From Anaerolineae bacterium (GTDB taxonomy: Bacteria > Chloroflexota > Anaerolineae > Aggregatilineales > Phototrophicaceae): a DNA stretch of 64,000 bases. The stretch spans positions 829,276 to 893,275 of the forward strand of contig JALHQT010000002.1 of NCBI GenBank assembly GCA_022841825.1. The letters run 5' to 3'. Positions 52,123 through 60,752 of this stretch are shown one piece after another. The translations under genes and the position numbers were made by a program. The notes below the pieces were generated by a model. It worked only from the letters and a program-made list of their open reading frames with translations, was not told where the DNA came from and searched no databases. Each line of letters opens with the position of its first letter. The stretch's first letter is position 1.

Positions 52123-55100
52123 GCCTTCCCCCGCCGCATGATCGCCATGCGGCACATCGTCGCGTACTCGCAGTAGCGGCTGCACTTGCCCTCTTCCATC
52201 TTGTTCGCCTCGGCGCTGAAGTCGCCCGCTTTGCCGCGCGCCAGGTACGCCGCCAGATGCGCGCGCCCCTCGTCGATGGCGCTGTCGTCCGGGCGCAGTT
52301 CGCCGCTCGTCCTGCGTGTGCTGATGTGCCAGAACGCTCCGCCCGCCACCGCCGGCGCGTCCGTCCCCGCGCCCAACGCCTGTGCCGCCAGCAGGTAGAG
52401 CATCATCTGGAAGTTGCGCCCGCGCGTGATCTCGCTGGTGGGGATTTTCGTGCTGCCGCTCTTGTAGTCGAGGATGAAGATCTGGTCGCCGATGCGGTCG
52501 ATGCGGTCGATCTTGCCGCGCAGCCGAATGCGTTCGTCGCCCAGCTCCAGGGTCATGCCGTCGCCATCGCCGAACGCCGCTTCCAAGATCCAGGGGCGGC
52601 GCTCGCCGTCGCGGTTGAACTTGCGGATCGTCGTGTTGATATCGCTCTCCGGGTCGAAGTCCTGGCGAATGAGCAGGCGCAGCCGCCGCAGGATCAACTG
52701 CTGCTCCTGCTGCCAGAGCGCCGACGCGCGGAAGCCCAGACGTTCCGGCGCGCTGGCGAGCAGGCGCACGGCGTGGTCGTCGAAGATTTCGAGCGCGGCA
52801 TCGGTGTTTTCCGGGATCAGCGCCAGTCCTTCGCCTGCGATCTGGCGGTAGGTTGCTTCGAGGATTTCGTGGTAGATGCTGCCAAGTTGCGCAGCGTCCA
52901 TCGCTTCTTCCGGCTCGGTCAGCGGCTCCAGCCTGAGCATTCGCTTGGCGAAGAAGCGGAAGCCGCAGGTGCCGAAGTCGTTGAGCTGGCTGGCGCTCCA
53001 GATGCGGCGGCTGAACTGCTCGCTCGCCTGTGCGATCAAGGCGGCGTTGTGCAGCCGCCCGCTGTAGTGATCGTGGGGTGCCCGCGACATCCGGCGCAGT
53101 TCAATCGTCCGTGCACGCTGAATGTGCGCCCAGGTCGTCGGGTGTTCCGCCGACCACCAGGCATAGCCCCCTGCCAGATCGTTCGCAGGAGTTGCGCGCG
53201 AAAGCCCATCGGCGATGGCGAGGGCGGCTTCGCGCGGCGAGGCAGTATCCGCCAGCGGCACGACCGCGCCGATGCGCTGCTCGCGCGGCTCGGCATCGCG
53301 GAAGGCGAGGCGTACCGCGCGCCAGAGATGGCTGTGTGGCAGGGGCGCGCCTTTTTCCAGCGTCGTGCGCGTCAGCGTCAGCGATTCGGTCGCCAGGCTG
53401 ATCATCTCGTAGAAAAGCCCATCGTCATCGCTGCGTTCCGCCTGGGTTTGCAGCTCGATCCCGCGCGCCCGCAGCGCCAGGCGCTCGCTGTCCAGGTAAA
53501 GCGGGTCCTGCGCGGCGCGCATCGGGAAGATGCCTTCGGACAAGCCCAGCACGAGCACATGGCGATGGGGCAGCCCGCGCGCCTCGCTGACGGTGGTCAC
53601 GAGCACGCGCCCATCCCGCCCCGCCGATGTCCGCAGCGTCGCGCCTTTGGCGGCGTTGACGAGGTCACCGTAGAATGTTTCCCAGCCGGGGATGTCGTCG
53701 CCTTCCAGCGATATGAACAAACGCTGCGCGCCCAACATGCCGCGCAGCATCCGCTTGAATGCCGCCAGCGCCGCCAGGTCGCGCGCGACGATGCCGCTTC
53801 GCCCCGCGCCCACCGTTGGCTGGCGCACCTGCCCGATCCAATCGAGCGAATAGCGCGGCGAGGAAAGGGCGCGTTCTTCGTCTTCGGGGTCTGCGACGCC
53901 GTCGCTGCCGAGAAGGTCTTCTAGCCAGATGGCATATTCGTCGGGGAGGCGGCTGTGCGGCGGCGTGACCGCCGCGAAGAAGCGTTCCAGCGCCGCGCGC
54001 AGTGCCGCCAGCTTCGCCGCTTCGTCCTGCGTATCGCCTTCTTCGGCGATCTCGCCTTCTTCGTCTTTGCGCGGTGCCGCCGCTGCCAGCGCCGCCAGCC
54101 ATTCCTTGCGCCCGCCGGTGACCAGGCGTTCGCGGCTGATGCGCTCCAATAGGTCGATCTCCGCAGCCCCGATACCGGGGATCGCCCAGTACGCCGAGCG
54201 CAGCACGTCGAGCAGTTCGCGGCGGCGGAAGTCCGCCCGGTGCAGGTCGAGCAGGCGCAGCAGCGCATAGATCGCCGGGTTATCCGCCAGCGCTTCGCCG
54301 CCGTCAATGGCGAGCGGCAGCCCGTAAGCGCGTGCCTGCGGCGCGAAGCCGCTGCCGTAACGCGTCCAGTCGCGCACCGCGATCAGGATGTCGTCGGGCT
54401 TCGCGCCGTCGAGGATCAGCCGCTTGGCATGGCGCAGCGTCGCCGCGATTTCTGCCGTCGTGTCCGGCGCTTCCAGCAGTGTGATGCCGCCCTGCGCGCT
54501 GACGCGCGGTGCATCCGCGACGAAGATCGAGTCGATCAGATGGCGCAGTGCGGAGTGCCGCCCGCTGCTCTGTGTCAATGGGCGGCGTACACGGTGGACG
54601 ACCGACTCGGACTGATGATCCTTGACAAGCCGCTCCAGCGCACGGGCAAAGCGCTTGCCGATGGTCGCCTCGCGCCCTTCGACGTGGGTCAGGGTGATGA
54701 GCGTCTCGTCGGCGCGCCCGGCGAGCAGCGTGAGGAGCTGCGATTGCAGGGGGTTGAACTGGTCGTAGCCATCGACCAGCAGCAGCGAGACATCGCGGGC
54801 GAGGTGGCGATCATTCTCCAATTCGTCGAGCGCCAGCCAGCCCTCGCCCTCGCGATCCACCATCGCATTCATGCGCAGGACATCCTGATAGAGCGCGTAG
54901 ATGCGGGCGATCTCGCGGTCTTTGTCCGTAAGCGCTGCATGACCAAAGCGATCCGGGTCGGTCATGCCCTGCTTGAACTCGTAGAGGAAATCCGCCAGCA
55001 GACGGATGAAACCGGGCGTCTGGGCGATTCGCCCGAACACCTCAAGCTCACCATCGCGCTCCAACTGCGCGAGGATCAGCCGCAGCAGGCGATAGCGCGC

Positions 55101-55370
55101 GGCATTGTCCAGCACGCGCTGGGGGTTGCCCGCGCTTTCCAGGATGTAATGATACAGACCGTAGAAGGTGAAGAATTCGATGTTGACGTAGACGCTGCTC
55201 GCTTCCGGGCGCTCCATCAGCCGCTGACGAAAGGCGTAGATCTGCCGCTCGGTGGCAAGCAGGCACCAGACTTTGGCATAGGGGTCGCGGCGTTTGAGGT
55301 CGGTCAGGCGGGATTGGGCGGCTTCGGTCTTGCCCGCGCCCACGCTCGCCAACATGAATTCGGTCGGCAC
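52119..55370 (-). CDS. AddB-like helicase/PD-(D/E)XK nuclease with Fe-S motif
   Basis: A 1083-residue protein of the AddB/UvrD-like class. A Walker A motif is at the extreme N-terminus (SVGAGKTEA, Lys14), SF1-type helicase segments follow, and the C-terminal nuclease core carries FILDYKSGSTKIPTSEITRGRNFQMMLYLLA (Asp, then Lys, then Gln of the RecB motif). One Cys in FGTCGFRFF and three at the end (Cys1063, Cys1067, Cys1073) match the 4Fe-4S staple of AddB. It processes double-strand ends for recombination with AddA. No addA is adjacent; a separate AddA or a standalone role is possible. Start is GTG with GGGGAG five nt upstream. Confidence 0.88.
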   Translation of the reverse strand: MPTEFMLASVGAGKTEAAQSRLTDLKRRDPYAKVWCLLATERQIYAFRQRLMERPEASSVYVNIEFFTFYGLYHYILESAGNPQRVLDNAARYRLLRLILAQLERDGELEVFGRIAQTPGFIRLLADFLYEFKQGMTDPDRFGHAALTDKDREIARIYALYQDVLRMNAMVDREGEGWLALDELENDRHLARDVSLLLVDGYDQFNPLQSQLLTLLAGRADETLITLTHVEGREATIGKRFARALERLVKDHQSESVVHRVRRPLTQSSGRHSALRHLIDSIFVADAPRVSAQGGITLLEAPDTTAEIAATLRHAKRLILDGAKPDDILIAVRDWTRYGSGFAPQARAYGLPLAIDGGEALADNPAIYALLRLLDLHRADFRRRELLDVLRSAYWAIPGIGAAEIDLLERISRERLVTGGRKEWLAALAAAAPRKDEEGEIAEEGDTQDEAAKLAALRAALERFFAAVTPPHSRLPDEYAIWLEDLLGSDGVADPEDEERALSSPRYSLDWIGQVRQPTVGAGRSGIVARDLAALAAFKRMLRGMLGAQRLFISLEGDDIPGWETFYGDLVNAAKGATLRTSAGRDGRVLVTTVSEARGLPHRHVLVLGLSEGIFPMRAAQDPLYLDSERLALRARGIELQTQAERSDDDGLFYEMISLATESLTLTRTTLEKGAPLPHSHLWRAVRLAFRDAEPREQRIGAVVPLADTASPREAALAIADGLSRATPANDLAGGYAWWSAEHPTTWAHIQRARTIELRRMSRAPHDHYSGRLHNAALIAQASEQFSRRIWSASQLNDFGTCGFRFFAKRMLRLEPLTEPEEAMDAAQLGSIYHEILEATYRQIAGEGLALIPENTDAALEIFDDHAVRLLASAPERLGFRASALWQQEQQLILRRLRLLIRQDFDPESDINTTIRKFNRDGERRPWILEAAFGDGDGMTLELGDERIRLRGKIDRIDRIGDQIFILDYKSGSTKIPTSEITRGRNFQMMLYLLAAQALGAGTDAPAVAGGAFWHISTRRTSGELRPDDSAIDEGRAHLAAYLARGKAGDFSAEANKMEEGKCSRYCEYATMCRMAIMRRGKA

Positions 55371-55384
55371 GGTATCTCCCCAAC

Positions 55385-55450
55385 GGACGAGGCATGCCTC
55401 GCCCCTACAGATGCAGTGTGTTTTTCGATGGGACGAGGCACGCCTCGCCC
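55385..55450. repeat. Two tandem GGACGAGGC palindromes
   Basis: Copy one (55385-55408) is GGACGAGGCATGCCTCGCCC plus CTAC; copy two (55431-55450) is GGACGAGGCACGCCTCGCCC. Each can fold into a hairpin. They lie upstream of the AddB-like start in a 266-nt gene-free gap. Confidence 0.85.
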
Positions 55451-55544
55451 GCTGAGAGGATTGTAGCGTGAGTTGCCGATGCGGGATATGCGAGGCAACC
55501 GCGAAGATGCAAGCGCCTCAGTCGAATCCCCCGGCGTTCCTGGT

Positions 55545-55580
55545 GCCCTGGCGGTTGATGTTGATGAGAACCGCCAGGGC
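55545..55580. repeat. Inverted repeat with 12-nt perfect arms
   Basis: GCCCTGGCGGTT (55545-55556) is exactly complementary to AACCGCCAGGGC (55569-55580). Outer copies of the same theme (GGCGTTCCTGG and GGACGCCAGGG) flank it. It lies between the AddB-like gene and the DUF3352 gene and shares its core with 11333-11396. Confidence 0.85.
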
Positions 55581-55636
55581 GCGAAGGACGCCAGGGCATG
55601 GAACGCGGAGGACGCGCACTTGCGCGTCCCTACGCC

Positions 55637-57394
55637 TTATTCCGGGAACGTCCAGACGGCGCGCCCGTACGAGACGCCATCTTCGTAGCTGGCGCTCATC
55701 GAAGCGCTGCTCACGAGCGAGAGCAAGGCGGCGAAGCTCGCGGCATCGTCCGAACCGCTCGACTGCTCAAGCATGCTGACCAGCGGTTGCAAGCCGGCGC
55801 TCGCCAGGTACAGCAGCGACCGTTCGTCCGCCAGGATGTAGTTCGAGGCTTCCTGGAACTGGGCGTCGCCCAATAAGCCGCCATCCGGGCTGAGTGCGGC
55901 GCGCGCATAATCCGGCGTGCCGATGAAGAAGACTTCTTCATCGCCGCCGATGACGATTTCGAGCGGGAATGGCAGGTCGCCCTGTGAGGTGACCGTCACC
56001 ACATTGACGACATTCCCGCCCATCGTATCGGTAGAAACGTCGATGCTGGTACGCTCATCGACGGGGAGCGCGGTGATCGCATCGGTCAGGTTTTCGATCA
56101 GCGCGCTCGTCACTGCCGGATCGTTGACGGAGAACAGCAAGCCAAAGTTGATCGGGTTGCTTCCCAGCACGTCCATCAGACTGGTGGCGTCCGCCAGCGA
56201 CGTGCTCAAGCCCAGGTAGAGGGCGTAGTCTTCCGTCAGAGCGGGCATCAGTTCCGTGTCGAGGTCAAGCCCGGTCGCGCCCTGGACGAAGAAGCGAATC
56301 TGTTCCAGCGTGCGCTCGACCTGCGCTTCCATCTCTTCCGGCGTCATTCCGGACTCGTCTTCCATGCCCGCCAGCATCTCCATCTGGATGCGCATCGCCT
56401 GGAGTGACTGGTTGTAGACCGCGCGCAAATCGCTGCCCTGCGCCACCAGCGGCGTGCCCGCCGGGATGCGTTCAACGAAGTCGGGGTTGAGCGGCGCGTT
56501 AGGAGTCACGCTCAGACCCATCGCCGCCATTCCGCTTTCCATTTCGGCGAGCGGCACGGCGAAGTCGATGGCGAAGGAACGCTCGTCGAGCGTGGTCGCG
56601 CCGAAAGCCATCGGCGGATAGTTCTGGAGCATTTGCAGGAGCGGTCCGGGGATCATCGCCATGTCGGCGTCACTCATCTGCGCGTTGTTCAGCGTGAGCT
56701 GCAAGACATCGCCGACGTTGAGGAAGGCGACGATGTTGTACGCAGGCTCCGGCAGCAAAGCAAGCGACGCGCTGAAGACTTCGGACTGCGCGAGGTTGTC
56801 ATTCGGCACCTCGCTGGGCAGCTCGGCATTTTCGGCGGCGATGAAGACCACGTCGTCGCCCACGGCGACAATCGGTTCGTCATCCCGGCGGCGCGATGGC
56901 GAAAACACTGTGAAGTCGCCATCTGTGCTGCGCACGTAATTCTCCGTAGTTTCCAGCACCGCCCAGAAGTCCTCGGCGGCGGCGCGGTTGGTGACGTCCA
57001 GCGCGAACAGCACTGGCGGAGTATCACTGCGTTCTGTGATCACATCTTCCAGGCTGAGGATGGCGACTGCGCCTGTCGCGCCGAGCCAGGAGCGGATTGC
57101 GGACTGGAAGTCAGCATCGTTGCCGAACAACCCCGAATCTCGGATAGCCCCATCCAGCGAAGCGACCAGCGGGGGGATGTCTGCATCCGGGATGGCGGCG
57201 TTAAGCCGCTGCCCGACCGCATCGAGTGTTGCCAGATAGTCATCATCGGTGCGGAAGCCGAAATAGAGCGGAGTTTTGCTGGGCATCCAGCGTGCCAGTG
57301 CGCCGAGTTCGCCTGTGGCGACCTGCGCGAACGTGGGCATCGCCATGCCCAACACCAACAGGACGAACAGACACAGGACGACGAGTCGTTTCAT
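55637..57394 (-). CDS. Secreted DUF3352 family protein
   Basis: A 585-residue exported protein: a signal peptide (residues 1-23, ending PTFAQ) and a long alpha/beta mature region of the DUF3352 type, recognisable by GALARWMPSKTPLYFGFRTDDDYL at the start, FALDVTNRAAAEDFWAVLE, and a C-terminal FFIGTPDYARAALSPDGGLLGDAQFQEASNYILADERSLLYLA. The family is widespread in Chloroflexota and Cyanobacteria and is of unknown function. GGAG precedes the ATG by about 8 nt. It follows the WD40 gene on the same strand across a 110-nt gap. Confidence 0.87.
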   Translation of the reverse strand: MKRLVVLCLFVLLVLGMAMPTFAQVATGELGALARWMPSKTPLYFGFRTDDDYLATLDAVGQRLNAAIPDADIPPLVASLDGAIRDSGLFGNDADFQSAIRSWLGATGAVAILSLEDVITERSDTPPVLFALDVTNRAAAEDFWAVLETTENYVRSTDGDFTVFSPSRRRDDEPIVAVGDDVVFIAAENAELPSEVPNDNLAQSEVFSASLALLPEPAYNIVAFLNVGDVLQLTLNNAQMSDADMAMIPGPLLQMLQNYPPMAFGATTLDERSFAIDFAVPLAEMESGMAAMGLSVTPNAPLNPDFVERIPAGTPLVAQGSDLRAVYNQSLQAMRIQMEMLAGMEDESGMTPEEMEAQVERTLEQIRFFVQGATGLDLDTELMPALTEDYALYLGLSTSLADATSLMDVLGSNPINFGLLFSVNDPAVTSALIENLTDAITALPVDERTSIDVSTDTMGGNVVNVVTVTSQGDLPFPLEIVIGGDEEVFFIGTPDYARAALSPDGGLLGDAQFQEASNYILADERSLLYLASAGLQPLVSMLEQSSGSDDAASFAALLSLVSSASMSASYEDGVSYGRAVWTFPE

Positions 57395-57504
57395 GAGCGA
57401 GTCTCCTCATTGTGCGATGACGGCGCAGCCCCGGCGGGCGGAACTGCACCTGGTAGCCTATACGCATTGTAAAGGAGACTCGTTGCACAACGCCTGAAGC
57501 TTGT

Positions 57505-58863
57505 TCAGCCCGCTGCCGCTGCTACTGCCCACAGGCGCAGCGTGTTGTCGTCGCTCACGGATGCCAACCGCGTCCCATCGGCATTGAAGGCGACCACGCG
57601 CACCGCTGCCTGATGTCCGGGCAGCCCTTGCAGCACCTGGAATGTGTCGATGTTCCACAAGCGGATCGAATTGTCGCGCGTCAGCCCTTCGGTGGTGCCG
57701 CCCGCCGCCGCGAGCAGTGTACCGTCGGGACTGTAGGCGAGCGCAGCAATGTTGTCGTCCGTGCCGTTGTCCAGCACGCTGGCGACCTGGCGCGTCTCGT
57801 TGTTCCAGAGGCGGATCAAGCCGTCTTCGCTGCCGACTGCCAGTTGCGCGCCCGTCACGGGGTTGAAGGCGAGCGCCGTCACGCCGGTCAGGCTGATCTG
57901 CTCGGCGGACGCGATACCGCTGACGACGCCAGGGGCGGCAAACGACACGATGCCCTGCACATCGCCCCATGCCAGCGTCGCGTTGTCGGGGCTGTAAGCG
58001 AGCGCGTTCACGACGAGATCGGCGGGATAGTAAGCGACCAGCGCGGCGGTTGCCGTATCCCAGACGTAGACGCCCTGCCGTTCGCCCGTAACTGCCGCGA
58101 TCTGTGCACCGTCGGGACGGATCGCCAGGATGCGAATCGCGCCCAGGATTTCGGTCGGCTCGCCTTCCAGCACGCGCGATTCGCCTTCTTCGGGCGTGAC
58201 CAGCACCGTTCCATCGTCATGCCCGCTGACCATAAAGACGCCTTCGGTACCTGTACCATATGCCAGGGCAGTCACAGGCGCGGGGAAGCTGATCGTCTGC
58301 GCAGCGCTGGCGGTATCCAGCGCGTTGTAGAGCAGCACGTCCGGCGTCGGCGCATCCGGCGCATCCGGCAGTTCGCCCGCCGCGACCGTGATCGACGCGC
58401 CGTCTGGCGACCACGCCAGGATCGGACGCCCGCCTGCTTCGAGCTGCGCGATCTGACCGACTGCGCTCGCCGTGTTGATGGCGATGACATCTTCTGAGGG
58501 CGGAACGAAGGTCGGCGTTGGGATCGGCGGCACAGTCGGCAGGCTGGTGCTGCCGATGGTGCAGAGGAACAGATTGCCCGCCTCGTCGGCGCGATAGTCG
58601 TAGGAACTTCCGGCGTGCACCAGGATGATCTGGTAGCCGACGGTGACGACCTGCGCAGCTGCCACCCCTTCGAGCCGGCAGCCCAGGCTGGCATCGTCAT
58701 AGACGCTCTGCGACCAGCTCCAATCTGCCAGGTCGGTCAGCGCGAGGTTGGTCCCCAGGCGCGTGTTGAGATCGGCAAGCGCGCGCGTGACGGCGTCGGG
58801 TTGGGCAAAGGCTGCGCTGATAGGTATGAGCAGGAGCAGGAAAATGCAGAATAGTCGTCGCAT
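57505..58863 (-). CDS. Secreted WD40-repeat protein
   Basis: A 452-residue exported protein. The signal peptide (residues 1-21, to SAAFAQ) is followed by a small N-terminal domain of about 110 residues with two cysteines (LGCRLEG and LFLCTIG, likely a disulfide) and then a beta-propeller of about six or seven WD40 blades, the last three clearest: VTALAFNPVTGAQLAVGSEDGLIRLW, IAALAYSPDGTLLAAAGG and VRVVAFNADGTRLASVSDDNTLRLW. Propellers usually serve as interaction platforms. The start at 58863 is the Met at the signal peptide. The partner is unknown. Confidence 0.88.
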   Translation of the reverse strand: MRRLFCIFLLLLIPISAAFAQPDAVTRALADLNTRLGTNLALTDLADWSWSQSVYDDASLGCRLEGVAAAQVVTVGYQIILVHAGSSYDYRADEAGNLFLCTIGSTSLPTVPPIPTPTFVPPSEDVIAINTASAVGQIAQLEAGGRPILAWSPDGASITVAAGELPDAPDAPTPDVLLYNALDTASAAQTISFPAPVTALAYGTGTEGVFMVSGHDDGTVLVTPEEGESRVLEGEPTEILGAIRILAIRPDGAQIAAVTGERQGVYVWDTATAALVAYYPADLVVNALAYSPDNATLAWGDVQGIVSFAAPGVVSGIASAEQISLTGVTALAFNPVTGAQLAVGSEDGLIRLWNNETRQVASVLDNGTDDNIAALAYSPDGTLLAAAGGTTEGLTRDNSIRLWNIDTFQVLQGLPGHQAAVRVVAFNADGTRLASVSDDNTLRLWAVAAAAG

Positions 58864-59023
58864 GTCAGATAATCCCCTGTACACTACAAACTGAATACAA
58901 ACGATTATGCGCTGTTTCGTCGGTAAAAACATACCGTACAAACGTCGCAGAGGGGGCGATTGCCCTCCGCCCGCCCTGCGTCAAGGTTAGAAAATATGTT
59001 CTGTTACATTTATCAAACTGTTG

Positions 59024-59029
59024 TAGAAT
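59024..59029 (+). promoter_or_regulatory. Candidate -10 of the TIR gene
   Basis: TAGAAT lies 40 nt before the ATG in an AT-rich stretch (58988-59030) that contrasts with the surrounding GC-rich DNA. A -35 is less clear: TGTTAC 16 nt upstream is the best match. Confidence 0.45.
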
Positions 59030-59068
59030 GAAGCCGCGACAGACTTACACCAGCGAAGACAGGCGACT

Positions 59069-59950
59069 ATGACCGCGCAGACCCCCTACATCTTCATCAG
59101 CCACAGCTCGAAGGACAAGCCTTTCGTGCGCCCATTTGCCGCGCAGCTTGAACGCGCAGGGATGAACTCCTGGGTCGATGTCGAAGACATCCTCGACGGC
59201 GACCAGTGGGTGCGTGTCATCCAGGCGGGTGTTGAAGGCTGCGGCGCGTTGGTGGTGGTCTGGTCGGCGAATGCGCGCGCATCGGTGTGGGTCGAACGCG
59301 AGACGCTGCTGGCGCTGCGCCTGAACAAGCCGGTCTTCATCGCGCTGATCGACGATACGCCGCTGCCGATCTACCTGATCGAACGGCAGGCGACCGATTT
59401 ACGTGGGACGCAGAAAGCGCCGCCGCAGCGCCTGATCCGCGCGATCAGCAAGGTGCTCTATCTGCCGCAAGATCCGACACCTTCGCCGGATGTGGGCAGA
59501 CCGACCGAGCACAACTTCTTCAAGTATCTGGAGCAGCTCCCGAACGGCGCGGAGAACGCACGGATCGCGCGGGCGCTCTTCGCGTTTGGCGAGCGCCACG
59601 CCGATGCGGTTACGTTTAGCGGGAAGACCGAGCCTGCCTTTCACGCGCATCTGTGGCTGGGTCCGGGCGGTGTGCCGCTCTTTTCGGTGCGCGCCTACCG
59701 TAAGCAGCCCGCCCTGGAAATCCCGCTGCAATTCTGGATGAATTTCCCGCCGTATGATGTGCGTTCCGAACGTTTGGCTGTGCTGGAAGCTATCAATCGC
59801 CTGCTGCCGGAACGCGAACGCTTCAAGGCGGATCGCGCCGACCTGCGTCCAAATCTTGCACTGAGCAAAGCGCTGGCGCAGGATGACGCGCTGGGGTCGG
59901 TGACGGCAGCACTGCAAGAAGTTGCAAGGCGGTTGAAAGCGGGACGCTAA
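59069..59950 (+). CDS. Standalone TIR-domain protein with unknown C-terminal domain
   Basis: A 293-residue soluble protein. Residues 1-140 form a bacterial TIR domain: YIFISHSSKDKPFVRPFAAQL at the start, WVDVEDIL, and the candidate catalytic Glu78 in SVWVERETLLAL (consensus SxWxxxE). TIR domains of this kind cleave NAD+ or signal in anti-phage defence. Residues 145-293 form a separate domain of unknown family (FFKYLEQLPNGAENARIARALFAF, FHAHLWLGPGGVPLFSVRAY), perhaps a sensor. The gene is flanked by housekeeping genes and has no Thoeris, Argonaute or nucleotidyl cyclase partner in the window. Its stop shares bases with the convergent hydrolase stop. Confidence 0.88.
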   Translation: MTAQTPYIFISHSSKDKPFVRPFAAQLERAGMNSWVDVEDILDGDQWVRVIQAGVEGCGALVVVWSANARASVWVERETLLALRLNKPVFIALIDDTPLPIYLIERQATDLRGTQKAPPQRLIRAISKVLYLPQDPTPSPDVGRPTEHNFFKYLEQLPNGAENARIARALFAFGERHADAVTFSGKTEPAFHAHLWLGPGGVPLFSVRAYRKQPALEIPLQFWMNFPPYDVRSERLAVLEAINRLLPERERFKADRADLRPNLALSKALAQDDALGSVTAALQEVARRLKAGR

Positions 59951-60750
59951 TTTGCCTTCAGGAAGGTCAATGCGCGCTCAATGAATACCTGCGGGCGCTC
60001 CATCGGCAGCAGATGCCCGGCGTCCGGGATCAATTCTTTGGTGGCGTTGTCGAGCGCGAAGGCGATCATGCCGCTGATGTTGATGAAATCCGGGACGTCG
60101 TAAGCCCCCACAAGGACGAGCGCAGGTGCCTTGATCTGCCACAGGCGGTTGATGGCGGGCGGCGAGAGCGGGCGTTCGTCGCCCAGCGTGGGTGGCGTCT
60201 TGTAGACATCCGCCGCCATCGCGCGTGCTTTTTCCAGGAATGCCGGGTCGAGCGTCTCCGCCCGCCGTTTGGGTCCGATCACCCACATGCGCATGTCGAG
60301 TTCGGTCGCCAAGGCAATCTCGCCTGCCGCGAACGCATCGTCGTTCTGCTGCGCGTAGGTCGCCACCACGTCCGAAAATTCATAGCCGCGAATGCCGGTG
60401 CCGCTCAGGACGAGCGAACGCACCCGTCCCGGATGCGTGAGCGTGAACTCCAGCGCGACACGCCCGCCATCGGAGCAACCGATCAGGTGCGCGCTGGCGA
60501 TGCCCAGATGATCGAGCAGCCCTGCCAGATCGTCGCGGTGCGCGTAATCGCCGACCGGCATGAGCGACCGCCCATAGCCGCGACGGTCGTAACGGATGAC
60601 GCGGAAGTGCTCGGCGAGCGCGGCGAATGCCTCATCCCACATGCCGCTGTCGGCGATGCCTGCGTGCAGCAGGATGACGGCGTCACCCTCGCCCGCCGCT
60701 TCGTACCAGAGACGCGCGCCATTGATCTCGGCGTAATCGTTCGTCGTCAT
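59947..60750 (-). CDS. Alpha/beta-fold hydrolase
   Basis: A 267-residue alpha/beta hydrolase. The triad is Ser93 (LIGCSDGGRVAL), an Asp in VLVGAYDVPDF and the His in PDAGHLLPMERP; the oxyanion segment is LLHAGIADSGMWDEAF. The nucleophile elbow GCSDGG resembles that of C-C hydrolases and 3-oxoadipate enol-lactonase relatives. The ATG at 60750 was preferred with GGTGG eight nt upstream; a GTG at 60756 overlaps the antiporter stop by 4 nt. The substrate is unknown. Confidence 0.88.
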   Translation of the reverse strand: MTTNDYAEINGARLWYEAAGEGDAVILLHAGIADSGMWDEAFAALAEHFRVIRYDRRGYGRSLMPVGDYAHRDDLAGLLDHLGIASAHLIGCSDGGRVALEFTLTHPGRVRSLVLSGTGIRGYEFSDVVATYAQQNDDAFAAGEIALATELDMRMWVIGPKRRAETLDPAFLEKARAMAADVYKTPPTLGDERPLSPPAINRLWQIKAPALVLVGAYDVPDFINISGMIAFALDNATKELIPDAGHLLPMERPQVFIERALTFLKAN

Positions 60751-60752
60751 GT

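Noticed and set aside
52257-53924. A 555-codon open frame on the + strand
   Set aside because: Antisense to the AddB-like gene, which has clear motifs; the product is Arg/Ala-rich and family-less.
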